Notes: generated by a model from the letters alone, not told the origin. Shown: positions 10,401-20,977, counted from the first letter of the stretch. The stretch: 62,000 nucleotides of DNA from Symbiodinium natans (GCA_905221605.1 CAJNDS010002302.1:498022-560021); one strand, 5' to 3'. Numbers and translations: made by a program.

Positions 10401-12369
10401 CTGTCACAACGAGCAAATTTGAAGACCACACACCCCCTGCAGGGGAAACATCCCAGCAGGCAACTCTAAATCCGGGAAAAAAAAGACACCCCGAACCCTG
10501 AACCTATGCCAAAAAATCGGGGACCCCCCCCCCCCCGAAAACAGGGTTTAGGGGTTCGGCCTTAAGCCCCAGAACCGCAGAACCCTAAACACCAAGCCAC
10601 CCTCAAGGCTCCCCCAAAACCCTAAAGACCCCAACCCCAAATCCCCCCCCAAAACCCCCAAGCAACCCCCAAAAATCTGCGAAGAAACGCCCCGAAGCCC
10701 TGAACCCTAAACCCTAAACCGCCTAAACCCTAAACCGCCTAAACCCTAAACCCTACACCCCAAAACAGCCCCGGCCTGGTCCAGAGCTTCGTAGAAGAAC
10801 CCAAGCGTCCGGTTCGGGCGCAGCTCCGCGGTGAAGAACTCCTTGGGATCTGGGTTTGTTTGGGGGTTTGGGGTTTGGGGCTTAGAGTTTAGGGTTTTGG
10901 GGTTTGGGGTTTGGGGTTTGGCGGCTGCGGGTTTAGGGTTTACCGGCATGCAGGGGGTTCAGGGCTTGCAGGGGCTTCAAGAGGGTGTTGGGCTTTAGGG
11001 TTTAGGGCTTCAAGAGTTGAGTTCGGGCTTAAGGCGTTTAGGGGCTTGAGGAGTTTGGGTTTATGGGGGCATAGGCGTCTTAGGGCGCCGCAGGGCTTCG
11101 GTGGACTGTTCTTGAGGGCTTCTTAAGACCGGAGCCCAGTGAGAAACCCTAAACCCTAAACCCTACTAAACCCTAAACCCTAAACCCTAAACCCTAAACC
11201 CTAAACCGGGATCCTGGGGCTTTAGGGTTTGAGGGTTTTAGGGTTTGGGGGCTTGGGGGGTTTTGCGGTTCGCAGCTAAATGGGCCTAAGGGCCTCAGGG
11301 CCTTAAGGCCGTGAGCGTTTAAGCTTGTACTGGGTTTAGGGTTGAGGGTTGAGGGTTGAGGGTTGGGGGTTGGGGTTTGAGGGTTGAGGGTTGAGGGTTG
11401 ATGGTTGAGGGTTTAGGGTTTAGGGTTGAGGGCTGAAGGTTGAGGATTTGCATAAGCCCTGTCCTTCGTGAACGTGCTGGGTACGATCTTCAGCCAGTCG
11501 AATCTGGAGAGTGGCGCCGCGTACAATGCGAAACCTGCTTGTGTGCCCGCAAATCCACGGGAGGTCTGGACAAACTAGGCCAAGGGTTTGAGGTTTAGGC
11601 GGGTTTAGGGTTTAGGGTTTAGGGTTTAGGGTTTAGGGTTTAGGGTTTAGGGTCTAGGGTCTAGGGTCTAGGGTCTAGGGTCTAGGGTTTAGGGTCAGCT
11701 CAGAAACGGTGTGATGTTTCACACACTTCGGTTCAGCCAAGGATCCACGCACCTTTAAGCTCTCCTTGAGGTCCTCGTAGTCCTCCCCGAGTAGCAGGGT
11801 TGCACCGCTTGAGGGTTTTCGGCTTTGGTCTTTTGGGGGTTGAGGCGGCTTAGGGTGTAGGGTGTAGGGTTTAGGGTTTAGGGTTTAGGGTTTAGGGTTT
11901 AGGGTTTAGGGTTTAGGGTTTGGGGTTTGGGGTTTGGGGTTTAGGGTTCAGGGTTTAGGGTTTAGGGTTTAGGGCTAACTGGCAGTTGGTGTGAAACCTT
12001 CTGTCCCTGCACCCCGACCTTATTCTCCAAAAAGAGATGCGCTGCTCTCAAACCCAAAAAACGCGCCTCACCTAAAACCCTAAAACCTTAAACCCTAACG
12101 CCCGAAACCCTCAAATCCTTCACCCCATATTCATAACCCTAAACCCCATATTTATAGCCCAAAAGCCTGAAGCCCAAAAATCATAAACCCTCTACTTACA
12201 ACCCTAAACCCTAAACCCTAGACCCTAAACCCTAAACCCTAACACCCTAAACCCCTCAAACCCCTAAAACCCTAAAACCCTTCGAGGTACCTCGGCGGTG
12301 CCAAACTGGGCAGGGCAAAGGACGACCGGCCGGAGATGCGCCGGCGCCTCATCCTTCGCAAGTCGGAAG
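4407..12369 (-). CDS. Alpha/beta hydrolase, 16 spliced exons
   Basis: Sixteen minus-strand exons join in phase to about 322 codons: 12369-12291, 11782-11753, 11565-11463, 10849-10776, 10157-10122, 9195-9162, 8832-8779, 8547-8490, 8290-8208, 8024-7974, 7588-7499, 6831-6779, 6119-6026, 5465-5431, 4944-4904 and 4458-4407. Exon 1 gives RPVVLCPAQFGT, exon 3 PLSRFDWLKIVPS, and exons 6-7 give FLGHSIGG then WVARSYIGE (Ser nucleophile elbow). Exon 9 gives LGTPHQSPP, exon 13 GVEGDGLIPV (probable acid residue), exon 14 RQHLQ (candidate catalytic His), and exon 16 SYQWYGDF before TGA. The order matches plant/cyanobacterial serine-hydrolase relatives with the RPVVLVPG...GHSAGGW...GTPH layout; substrate unknown. 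Introns hold telomere-like arrays and hairpin elements. Donors are GT, GC and GA. The true N-terminus lies upstream and was not found. The exon 3 acceptor is the least certain boundary. Confidence 0.85.
4670..4766. repeat. Octamer variant array TTTAGGGG
   Basis: About 12 uniform units of the 8-mer TTTAGGGG, one G longer than the surrounding heptamer. It lies in the intron between the exon ending at 4904 and the last hydrolase exon. Confidence 0.9.
5231..5331. mobile_element. Hairpin element family 2, copy 1
   Basis: Starts TTGGGATGTTCCCCCTTATA and ends with the inverted match (GTATACGGGGGAACGTCCCAA). Terminal inverted repeats of about 30 bp flank a short core and no ORF is present. It is MITE-like and sits inside a hydrolase intron (between exons 14 and 15). 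A second copy is at 10,242-10,349. Confidence 0.8.
5584..5685. repeat. Short palindromic element with CCCTTATTG core
   Basis: An imperfect palindrome containing GATTCCCTTATTGAAATAAG and paired GGGGTATC / GGACCCC blocks. Related fragments with a CCCCTATTTT motif appear near 1,915, 15,030 and 22,455. It is probably a third small hairpin family. Boundaries uncertain. Confidence 0.45.
6138..6236. repeat. TTTAGGG array in hydrolase intron
   Basis: More than a dozen TTTAGGG units between hydrolase exons 12 and 13, about 19 bp upstream of the exon starting at 6119. Confidence 0.9.
6645..6750. repeat. CCCTAAA array in hydrolase intron
   Basis: About 15 CCCTAAA units. It lies in the same intron as 6,138-6,236 but in the opposite orientation. 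Confidence 0.9.
6875..6971. repeat. Variant array TTAGGGC
   Basis: A block homogenised to the variant unit TTAGGGC, about 12 copies, following normal TTTAGGG units. A similar block is at 8,125-8,178. Confidence 0.85.
8597..8713. repeat. Palindromic element with TATAGGGTACC motifs
   Basis: Repeated AGGGTACC/GGTATCTATATAGCTACC segments form an imperfect hairpin between hydrolase exons 7 and 8. A related fragment occurs near 21,930-21,990. It is probably another non-coding hairpin element. Confidence 0.5.
9559..9678. repeat. Variant array TTTGGGG
   Basis: A run homogenised to TTTGGGG (about 15 units), a variant of the heptamer, in the intron between hydrolase exons 5 and 6. Confidence 0.9.
10242..10349. 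mobile_element. Hairpin element family 2, copy 2
   Basis: Begins TTGGGATGTTCCCCCGTATA and ends AAGGGGAAACATCCCAAC, matching the ends of the 5,231 copy. It lies between hydrolase exons 4 and 5. No coding capacity. Confidence 0.8.
11336..11425. repeat. Variant array GGGTTGA
   Basis: About a dozen units of the variant GGGTTGA, mixed with GGGTTTA, in the intron between hydrolase exons 3 and 4. Confidence 0.85.
11606..11695. repeat. TTTAGGG array with TCTAGGG sub-block
   Basis: Perfect TTTAGGG units are followed by about six TCTAGGG units, then TTTAGGG again. This shows local homogenisation of a point variant. Confidence 0.9.
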
Positions 12370-12546
12370 CTGGTGGGGGTTTAGGATTTAGGGTTGAGGG
12401 TTTAGGGTTTAGGGTTTAGAGTTTAGTGTTTAGGGTTTAGGGTTTAGGGTTAGGGTTTAGGGTTTAGGGTCTAGGGTTGTCAGTTGTAAGGGCTGGGGTT
12501 TACGGCTTAGGGTAGTGTTCAGGGTTCAGGGTTTAGGCCTTAGGGT

Positions 12547-12638
12547 CTACTTGGAGGTTCATGGTACATAGCAACCCAATGAGAACTGCACTTAAGACCC
12601 AACGATATCGCTACAAGTACCCTGAACATCCAAGTAGG
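12547..12638. mobile_element. Hairpin element family 1 copy
   Basis: Ends are CTACTTGGAGGTTCATGGTAC and the inverted GTACCCTGAACATCCAAGTAG. It is small, non-coding and MITE-like. Other family members are at 1,517, 14,185, 16,946, 18,293, 21,292 and 24,158. Confidence 0.8.
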
Positions 12639-14184
12639 GGTGTGGGTGCAAGGTTTAGGGTTCAGGGTCTAGTTGCAGCTGGATTATGGCTCCCCTTCGT
12701 TGACTCTCTTGATTCTTGATCTGATGCTGTGCGAGAATCCCTATCAGTCCTAAACCCTAAACCCCCCAAAACCCCCCAAAACCCGTCCTCTGAACGCCCG
12801 GAAGCCCTCAGCGCAGATCGGCCTGGGCGCTGCCACGAAGCCTCCGAACCGCCGGTCTTAGCTTTGGAGTTTAGGGTTTTTGGGTTTTCGGGTTTAGGGT
12901 TTTGGGGTTTTAGGGCTACATGGGCTAAATTGGTAATGGTTCAAGAGGAAAAGCGGGTTGAATGTGCTACATGGGTTATATGAGTCAAATGGTTTAATGG
13001 GTTGAATGGGTTGAATTGCTGAAAAGTTACAGTACATGGGTTAATGATTTAAATGGGTTAAAGGGTTTTGGACCTAGGTTACCCTACACCCTAAACCCTA
13101 AACCCCAAACCCTAAATCTTAAAGGGTTTAGGTTCAAGGCTTAGGGCTAAAGATCTATGGGGCGCCAATGTTCCTCACTTGGTTGAAGGATACTCTTTTC
13201 GTGTTAGAGTTAGACCATAATGTGCTAGGGTTTACACCCTTAAAACCCTTAAACGCCCAAACGCCGTTAAATCCTAAAACGCCAAAACACACCCTTATAC
13301 CCTTAACCCTAAGAAGCCCTTAAACCATTCAAGGTTTTAAGGAGCGACTCTTTGGACTTTTTGAGACTTCGCTTCGTAGGGTTTAGGGTTTCGGGTCAGG
13401 GTTTAGGGTTTCGGGTTTAGGGTTTAGGGCTTAGGGTTTGGGGTTTGGGGTTTAGGGTTGAGGGTTGAGGGTTTAGGGCGAGCTGGGGGTCGTCCTCGGG
13501 GCGTAAATTTCCCCAAGCGTCTGCTATGACAGGAGGGCCTCCCAAAACCTAAAGCCTAAAACCCCAAACCTTCAAACCTCAGACTGAAACTCCAAATCCT
13601 CAGCGGCCACATAGACAACCAGGCTGCCCCTTCTGAACCTGTCTGCAAAAGTGTTGAGGGTTTAGGGTTTGGGCGTTAAAAAAAATGGGTTTAAGCCAAA
13701 CAAGGAAAAGTTGTGAAGTTGCCCCGACAGGGCCCAGACAGAGGTCCGACAGGCCTGGGCGAAGGTGCGGGAGAGGCTGCACAGGAGAGGCGCCAGCACG
13801 GCAAAGAGGCAGGCGCCTTGTCTGGTGCTGTTGGGGGCTTCGGGGTTTAGGGTTTAGGGTTTAGGGTTTAAGGGTTTAGGGTTTAGGGTTAAAGGTTTAG
13901 GGTTTAGGGTTTAGGGTTAAAGGTTTGGGGTTTCGGGTTGAAGGCTTAGGGTGTGGGACTGCCTAAGGCTGCTTGGCCCTAAACCCTAATCCCGAAGCCT
14001 TTCACCTGAAACCCTAAGCCCTAAGGCCCTAAGCTTTACACCTGAGAGCCCCTAAACCCTAAACCCTAAACCCTAAACCCTAAACCCTAAACCCTAAACC
14101 CCTCCATCCTTTCAGCATCTCCCCGCCTGCGCGCCCCCGCCTGGGCGCCGCGGGGGCCGCTGCCATGGGTCGCTGCAGCCACGC

Positions 14185-14418
14185 ACTTGAGGAGGTTTGG
14201 GGCACTTAGAACCTATAACTCCCTTAAAAAGCTATTATACCCTATAACTTCCTTAAAAGGCTATTATACCCTATATAACCCAATAGGGTTTAGGGCTTTA
14301 GGATTTAGGAACCAGTTATAAGTGCAGTCATAACCCACTGAAAAAGCCCCTGAAGTACCCTAGTAGGGTTCCAATTGGATTTTACGTACAGTTACACATG
14401 GCAGGAACCTCCAAGTAT
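14185..14418. mobile_element. Hairpin element family 1, longer diverged copy
   Basis: Left end ACTTGAGGAGGTTTGGGGCA and right end GGCAGGAACCTCCAAGT are inverted. The core has duplicated CCTATAACTYCCTTAAAA segments. It is longer than other members and diverged. Confidence 0.6.
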
Positions 14419-15384
14419 GAGGGATCGTCTAACACGTGCTGATTCTCCGAAGGCTTGCGGGATCAGGGCACAGGAGGGTTGGTCCAAAGGTACTTGGAAG
14501 TTCGCGGGTCGTTGTAGGTGGGGGTACCAACAGGGTTACTATGGCTATACATAGTTTGTAACGTCAAGTAAGTCAAGTACCCTGGATGCAGGTACCTTGA
14601 GCAAGAGCCGCATCATGGGACGCTGGCAGCTCAATGTGCGCTGAACGCCCAGGTGCCCTAAACCCTAAACCCTAAACCCTAAACCCTAAACCCTGAACCC
14701 TGAACCCTAAACCCTAAACAACTTCCGCCTGGCGCGCTGGGGTGCGAGCAGAACAGCAGCAGCGGCCAGAAAAGGCAGTCGAAGACCTCCCGGGGACCTC
14801 TCCGTGGCTCGAGCCCTGTTTGAAGGATCATGGGTTTCGGGTTTAAGGTTTAGGGTTTAGGGCCTAAGGGTTTGGGATTTTAGGTTTAGGGTTTAGGGTT
14901 TCGGGTTTAGGGCCTAAGGGTTTGGGATTTAGCGTTTAGGGCTCAGGGTTTAGGGTCTTGGTTATCAGGATATGTGGGAGGGGGGGCTGTTCCTAAAATG
15001 GAGGGGGAGGGGGCGGGGGTATCCTTTTCGGGATTCTTAGAACGGGGGGTATCTCAACGGACCCTATTTTTGGGAAATTCACATGTAAGAACCTCAAGTA
15101 AGGTTATCTCCCGTTACAGCTCTAGCTGCTCTACGTAGGCAACGCCAGTTGAAGAACCGCCTACAAATCTCCTACGTACCACTCGCGCACCCGGGATCCA
15201 AATATAGCAAAAGGAACGTAAACTCCAAACCCCGAACTCTACAGCCTTATGACCCTCTATAATCATATGCCCTTTATGAAGAATGATCTGGTTTCAGGCT
15301 GCTCTGGTACTGTAACACTTCCTTTCCTTGCTATTTCGTGTTGGCTGTTTATCACATTCAGAGAGCCTGCAGTCGCAACAGGGT

Positions 15385-15510
15385 TAGGGTTTAGGGTTTA
15401 GGGTTTAGGGTTTAGGGTTTAGGATTTAGGGTTTAGGGTTTAGGGTTTAGGGTTTAGGGTTTAGGGTTTAGGGTTTAGGGTTTAGGGTTTAGGGTTTAGG
15501 GTTTAGGGAC
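15385..15510. repeat. TTTAGGG array
   Basis: About 17 units with one ATTTAGG variant. One of the two longest uninterrupted arrays in the window. Confidence 0.92.
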
Positions 15511-15540
15511 TAGAGTCACTAGAGTTTAAGAGTCTTGGGA

Positions 15541-15624
15541 GTTCCACTTTGAGGTGTTCGCTGGCAAGTAGTTGAGGCGCTGGCGCCAGGTGCGTGCCTT
15601 CCCCTGTCGCAGCAGCGCCTCACC
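15541..15624 (-). CDS. Candidate exon, unknown protein
   Basis: A minus-strand acceptor TTCCAG precedes an open island reading GEALLRQGKARTWRQRLNYL. The 3' boundary is uncertain. It looks protein-like (basic, helical) and is flanked by telomere-like arrays like the other exons. It may belong to the phosphatase gene's 3' extension or to a separate gene. Confidence 0.4.
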
Positions 15625-16945
15625 CTGGAAGGATCAGAAAGGATGCAGGAGCTTCCCTAAAGCAAGACCCTAAACCCTAAACCCTAAACCCTGAATCCCC
15701 CACACCCTAAGCCCTGAACTGTTGAGATATCTACAAAAACCAAAAAAATATGACCCTCACATCTTGGACATGTTAGGACCAGAGCGACCTAAAGAGCCAA
15801 GGAGGAACCAAACACGTCTCTGACAACAAAAAGCCAATTTCTAGGGTCCTTAACGGAGAGGGGGTTCAAGGGATGTAACCCAGGTCTTAGGGTTTAGGGT
15901 TTAGGGTTTAGGGTTTAGGGTTTGGGGTTCTTAAGGGAGAGGGGGCTCAAGGGGGATATGTAACCCAAGGCTCGCTAGTTCTCCTCACAGCTTTTTTGAG
16001 GTTCCCTACCGCAACTCGTGTTTAAGGAACTTAGCCCCTAGATGATCCGGGGACTCGGCCTAGTGACAGCATAGCCACTTAAGAAAACTTAGCATACCCT
16101 AGCTCGAATGCCCCCTCCCCGGCCACACCCTCAGGGCACCCAACTGCTAGAAAACTGTTGCCTTATGCTACGTTTTCATTGCACCCGAAACCGAAACCAC
16201 CTCGGTTAGGGGTTTAGGGTTTAGGATGTAGGGTTGAGGGTTTAGGATTTAGGTTTTAGGGTTTAGAGGGTTTAGGGTTTAGGGATAACTACCACTGATG
16301 GCGAAACCGCTGCCGTGGACGTGGACTTGCCTCCCACCTTGCCTGCTCCCAGTCATCTTTGCCCCACGCCTCAGCTTGCAGGGGATGCACAGCAACAGCA
16401 TAACCCAGAGACTCCACAAACCCTAAACCCTAAACCCTAAACCCGCGAATCTTCCTTTAACATTTTTCGTGATATCCTAGTATGTGTAAAGGAACCTTCC
16501 TTCACATTCTGCAGTGCAGCTTCCCAACTTGAAGGACATTGGGGTCTCTCGGGTCCAGCAAGGGCTGCGGCCTTTCCAAACTCGTCCCTGCCGCCTGTGA
16601 GTGTGAGAAGCAGGCTAAGGCTAAGGGAGCGTTGCACTCCATGCCAAAAGGATTGCAGAACTTTGCCTGCAAGTGAAGCTCAACAACTCACCTCTTGCGT
16701 CAAGAGGTTGTATGTACACCCATGCACTTGGTCAGGTGCCTTCGTGCTGTCTTGATCCAGGCAGTACTGCAGTCGCGTATGCCTCGGGATCGTATGAACG
16801 GCCTAAGACCTGAACCCTACACCTTGCCCCTTTAAGGGAGGTTTCCCTTCATGAAAGGAATATTCCTTACGTCAATAGTAGTAGGACCCTAATTCAACCT
16901 TCCTTGGTAAAACGGGATGTGTTGGAGCCTTCGGGGGGCGGCCTG

Positions 16946-17165
16946 TACTTGGAGGTTCATGGGTACTTTAAGTAGGTAATACCTAGGGTAACTATGGTTA
17001 CAACCGAGGGTACTTCTAGCCCAACCTCTATAAGGGGGTTTCCGAAACTAGGGTACCTTTTTGGGGTCCTTCTTCTAAGGGAAGACTACTATTTGGGTGG
17101 TCTACTTTAGGGGTCCCTTATATTGTAAACCCGCTAAGAAGTACCCCCTCAACCTTCCAGTGACC
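16946..17165. mobile_element. Hairpin element family 1, long copy
   Basis: Left end TACTTGGAGGTTCATGGGTAC. The right end near TACCCCCTCAACCTTCCAGT is a weaker inverted match. The core is short-repeat rich and has no ORF. The right boundary is uncertain. Confidence 0.5.
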
Positions 17166-17253
17166 CTAAACCCTAAACCCTAATCCCTAAACCCTAAGAC
17201 CTAAACCCTAGACCCAAAACCCTAAACCCTAAACCCTAAACCCTAAACCCTAC

Positions 17254-20200
17254 AGAAGCCGGGCTGCCAGTAGATCGCGTCGTCGCGCAGGGCAGCTTCC
17301 AGGCATGGCCCATCCGGGCCCACCACGCAGTTGAGGCCACAGTGTTGACTTTCAGGTGGGAACTCCCTGAGTTTTGAGCGTTTGGGGGTTGAGGGGCAGA
17401 GGGGTTTAGGGTTTAGGGTTTAGGGTTTAGGGTTTAGGGTTTAGGGTTTAGGGTTTAGGGTTTAGGGTTTAGGGTTTAGGGTTTAGGGTTTAGGGTTTAG
17501 GGTTTAGGGTTTAGGGTTTAGGGCTCACGGGCTCACGGGCTGAGTGCAGAAGCGGCTGGCCGAATGAGGTTTGGAGCTTGGGGGGGGGGTTCACAGGGCT
17601 GGTGTTTTGAAGAGCTTGATAAACCGCATGCTCAGCAAGGAGCAATGGGGGATAGGATTCGGGGGACCCTTGGGGATATAGCACCCTCGAAAATAAAGGT
17701 CCCCGTTCAAGAGTGCCAGAAGAGGGTTGAGAGGGTTCCCTTTTAAGGCGGGTCCCCCTAGTCCTACCTAGGAAGCCCTAAACCCTAAAGCCTAAACCCC
17801 AAACCCTAAACCCTACACCCGAAACCCTAGGAAGCAATCCAAGGCTCCGGTTGTCATCCAGGTCGATCTGGCCACCATTTCCCAAGGGGTTCGGCACCAC
17901 ACTGCTGTCGAACCAGAAGTTCGGCAACTTGACCTACGCCGGCGAGGGCGTCTCAAGGCCTTTAAGGTTTAGGGTTTAGGGTTTAGGGTTTTGGGTTTTG
18001 GGTTTACGGTTTAGGGCTTAGGCCCTAATAGGCCCTAAACACCCTCCACCCTGAACCTCCTAAACGCCCCAAGCAACCCCGTGCACTGACGTCAAGCCAC
18101 TCGCAGCCCGGATGCGACACCAGCCGAGTCCGTGAATTGGTCGCCAATGCTCATCACCTGGTCCATCCTCTAGATTACGGCCCCTCTTCTGGGGGCATTG
18201 AAAATAGGACCCTCTTGCTTAGGAGTTTACGGACGAAGCAAGCTACACTGGTTTGATATGATCCTTGCAAGCAATAGCTTCGTAAGCATTCTCTACTTGA
18301 AGGTTCATGGTACTTACTAACCAATTATAACTGGGCTTAGAACCCTACTTATAATTGGGATAACCCCTATAAGGCCCTTTTGGGGTAATATAAGTAGGGT
18401 TATAAGTACAGTTATAATTGGTTAGTAAGTACCATGAACCTTCAAGCAAGAAACAGCAGAAACTTCCGTCTGACCCAGCTGCGCTGCGCAGTGTCTTTGC
18501 AACGCTTTCATTCTCTAAGCAAGCCTGGAAAACCCTGAACCCTAAACCCTAAACCCTAAACCCTAAACCCTAAACCACACACACACACACAACTTTACAA
18601 AGACGGGGCCAACTCAGGATGACATCGTTGCGGAAAAACATGCCGCTGCACTCCAAGCGCTGTCGAGGTCGTGGTTGCTTCTATCAAAAAACTCTGCCCC
18701 GAACCCTAAACCCGAAACCCTGAACCCTAAACCCTAACCCCTATAAATTGGGGTTCGGGTTTAGGGTTCAGGGTTCAGGGTTTCGGGTTTAGGGTTCGGG
18801 CTTGGAGTCCAATGTCAACGCCCAAGAACCGACAAACCACAGATACACCTCAACCCTCGAAGATGCAATCCTCCTCCAAGCGCCCTTCCACAGAAACACG
18901 GCCTTCCACCAAACCTCCTCAAAGCCTCTAAACCGCAAACCCTGAACCCTAAACCCTGCCTGCAGATCCTGAACCCTCATCCGAGCACCTGTTTAATTAA
19001 TACGCCCTCAGTTAAAGAATTGTTTTTCGCCGAGAAGCCCGCCGGAAGACTACTTTCCAGTACGGCAATTTTCGTATGGGCCAATACCACCACATTGAAT
19101 GAAGTTTTCGGGGGGGTTCCAAAATCTGTCGGCAGGCTTCTTGTTTTGCTTGCTGAGCTGCGAAGCTACAGCACCTCAGGGATTTGCGGCCTATTGTTTT
19201 TAGTAGAGAATCAATACAGGGCCGTGGTCTTACTATTGCGGAACCCTGCCTTTCTTCTTGTGGCGGGGAGGGGGGGGGGGCCCCCAATTAAACAGGTGCT
19301 CGGATAAACCCTAAACCCTAAACCCTAAACCCTAAACCCTAAACCCTAAACCCTAAACCCTAACAAGCCCAGGGGGCCCAGAACACATCCTGCGTCTCGG
19401 CGAACCAGTGGCGCAAGGCTGCTTTGTAAGCCAGGCTGCAGTCTCCGGACTCGCAACCCCCGACTCCACCTTCCCCAGAGGTTCAGGGCTTAGGGCTTAG
19501 GGCTTAGGGCTTAGGGTTTAGGGTTTAGGGTTTCGGGTTTCGGGTTTAGGGTTTAGGGTTTCGGGTTTCGGGTTTAGGGTTTCGGGTTTAGGGATTAGGG
19601 TTTAGGGTTTAGGGTTTAGGGTTTAGGGTTTAGGGTTTAGGGTTTAGGGTTTAGGGTTTAGGGTTTAAAGGTTAGGTCGTAGATGTTGACACAAGGTTTG
19701 GGTTGGGGGTTGAGGCCTTAGGGAAGCTTAATACGGGGGGGGTGTATAGATTCATGGATTTGTAGTTGCCGGTTGGTTCAGGGGCCTGTCAGGAAGACAT
19801 GCGTGTCAATCCAGTCATGGCTCACGGGGAAGTTGTCAGCCACCCAGATCTTTGTGGCGGCTGCTTTCAGGCTCGTGCAATACCTTGCAGTGAAGAAGAA
19901 GCACTCGAAGCGACCGTCAGCCGCCCCCTCGAAGGCGCACCATCTCTCTGCAAACTTGATGGCTGTGGCAAGGGGAGGGGCCTTCCCGACAACATCGGTG
20001 TCATTGAACCCCGTGTATGCCAGCGTGTTGTCGATGTCGAACATGATGGCAGGCGTCCGGGACTCGGGCAGAATCCGCAGGAAGTGCTCCAAACTCTGGG
20101 ATGCACCATCGTACGACTGCTGCAGCCGGTGGGCGAATTGAGAGTCCTGACCGTACACCAGGTACCTGTAGTTCGGAAAGTCAATGTCAGGCTCCTGTTG

Positions 20201-20977
20201 GGGATTCGTGGCCTCTGAAGGAGTCGTGGCAGCAATCTCGCCCCGGCAGTGCTGGACGTTGCCGGGCATGAAGTACGTGTCATCCACGCGCAGGTCCTGG
20301 GAAAAAACAACTGAAATAAAGACAAATAGTAATAATAGTAATAATAGTAATAATAATAATAATAGTAATAATAGTAATAATAGTAATAATAGTAATAATA
20401 ATAATGATAATAATAGTAATAATAATAATAATAGTAATAATAATAATAGTAATAATAGTAATAATAGTAATAAGAATAATAATAGTAATAATAATAATAA
20501 TAGTAATAATAGTAATAATAGTAATAATAGTAATAATAGTAATAATAGTAATAATAGTAATAATAGTAATAATAGTAATAATAGTAGTAATAATAATAAT
20601 AGTAATAATAGTAATAATAGTAATAATAGTACTATTTGTTATGATTATTATACTCATCATAATAATAATCACAATAATTATCATAATAATATCATGATTA
20701 CAGCAATAAGAATCATCATCATATAGAATGGAAAATCCTGCACCGTCTGGGGCTGGCTGGAGAAGTCGGCGAAGAGCTTCAAGAGCCGTTCGTATCTCGA
20801 CTTCCAAAGCTGCACCTCCCCCTGGAGCCTCGCAATCTCGTGCGATGCGTAGGTTGCCAACAACACTGCCTCGTCATCCGATGCATCCTCTCCCGGGATG
20901 GATGCACCAGCTCCAGCACTGCACACCAGAATCCACCAGATGCCACACACCTGGCTAGGCCCTCTGAGCAGCAGCAT
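17254..20977 (-). CDS. Secreted HAD-type acid phosphatase, spliced
   Basis: Minus-strand exons: 20977-20738 (or -20744), 20296-19786, 19442-19369, 18157-18101, 17933 to about 17850, and probably 17348-17254. Exon 1 starts ATG and gives a Leu/Trp-rich signal-peptide-like N-terminus, then a short helix (EIARLQGEVQLWKSRYERLL). Exon 2 holds HAD motif I, MFDIDNTLAYTG (nucleophile Asp and acid Asp), and motif II in FFFTARYC. Exon 3 has LAYKAALRHWFAE with a candidate motif III Lys. Exon 4 has SIGDQFTDSAG (motif IV acids) and exon 5 begins VKLPNFWF, as in HAD acid phosphatases that end near KLPNP. All joins stated are phase-compatible; donors include GC (after exons 2 and 3) and GT (after exon 4). 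Expected role is phosphomonoester hydrolysis in the secretory path or outside the cell. The 3' end after 17,254 is unresolved. Confidence 0.8.
17400..17523. repeat. TTTAGGG array
   Basis: About 17 perfect units within the intron between the phosphatase exons at 17.9 and 17.3 kb. Confidence 0.92.
18293..18447. mobile_element. Hairpin element family 1, best-preserved copy
   Basis: Ends CTACTTGAAGGTTCATGGTAC and GTACCATGAACCTTCAAG are inverted, and the arms continue inward (ACTAACCAATTATAAC / GTTATAATTGGTTAGT). This gives a near-perfect stem of about 40 bp. It lies in an intron of the phosphatase gene. No coding capacity. Confidence 0.85.
19305..19365. repeat. CCCTAAA array abutting an exon end
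   Basis: Eight units end about 4 bp from the donor of the phosphatase exon 19442-19369, so the intron begins almost directly in telomere-like repeat. Confidence 0.9.
19500..19673. repeat. Mixed TTTAGGG / TTTCGGG array
   Basis: TTTAGGG units alternate with TTTCGGG variants and then become a perfect array (19,607-19,668). It lies between phosphatase exons 2 and 3. Confidence 0.9.
20318..20720. repeat. TAATAATAG microsatellite filling a phosphatase intron
   Basis: About 320 bp of (TAATAATAG)n/(AAT)n followed by AT-rich sequence. It fills intron 1 of the phosphatase gene. Long six-frame ORFs here are low-complexity artefacts. Confidence 0.92.

Larger units (their letters stand above)
12639..17253. 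other. Repeat-rich stretch with isolated candidate exons
   Basis: Telomere-like arrays (13,850-13,925; 14,050-14,100; 15,385-15,510) alternate with unique islands. One good exon candidate is listed at 15,541. Islands at 13,590-13,830, 14,105-14,190 and 14,715-14,830 are open on the minus strand and may hold the N-terminus of the hydrolase or another gene, but no join could be shown. Confidence 0.5.

Noticed and set aside
19012-19307. Overlapping ORFs on both strands near 19.1 kb
   Set aside because: Lies in a phosphatase intron; neither frame has motifs or usable splice sites.
20650-20720. Extension of phosphatase exon 1 past 20,738
   Set aside because: Becomes Met/Ile repeat of the microsatellite; a donor and in-phase acceptor exist before it.
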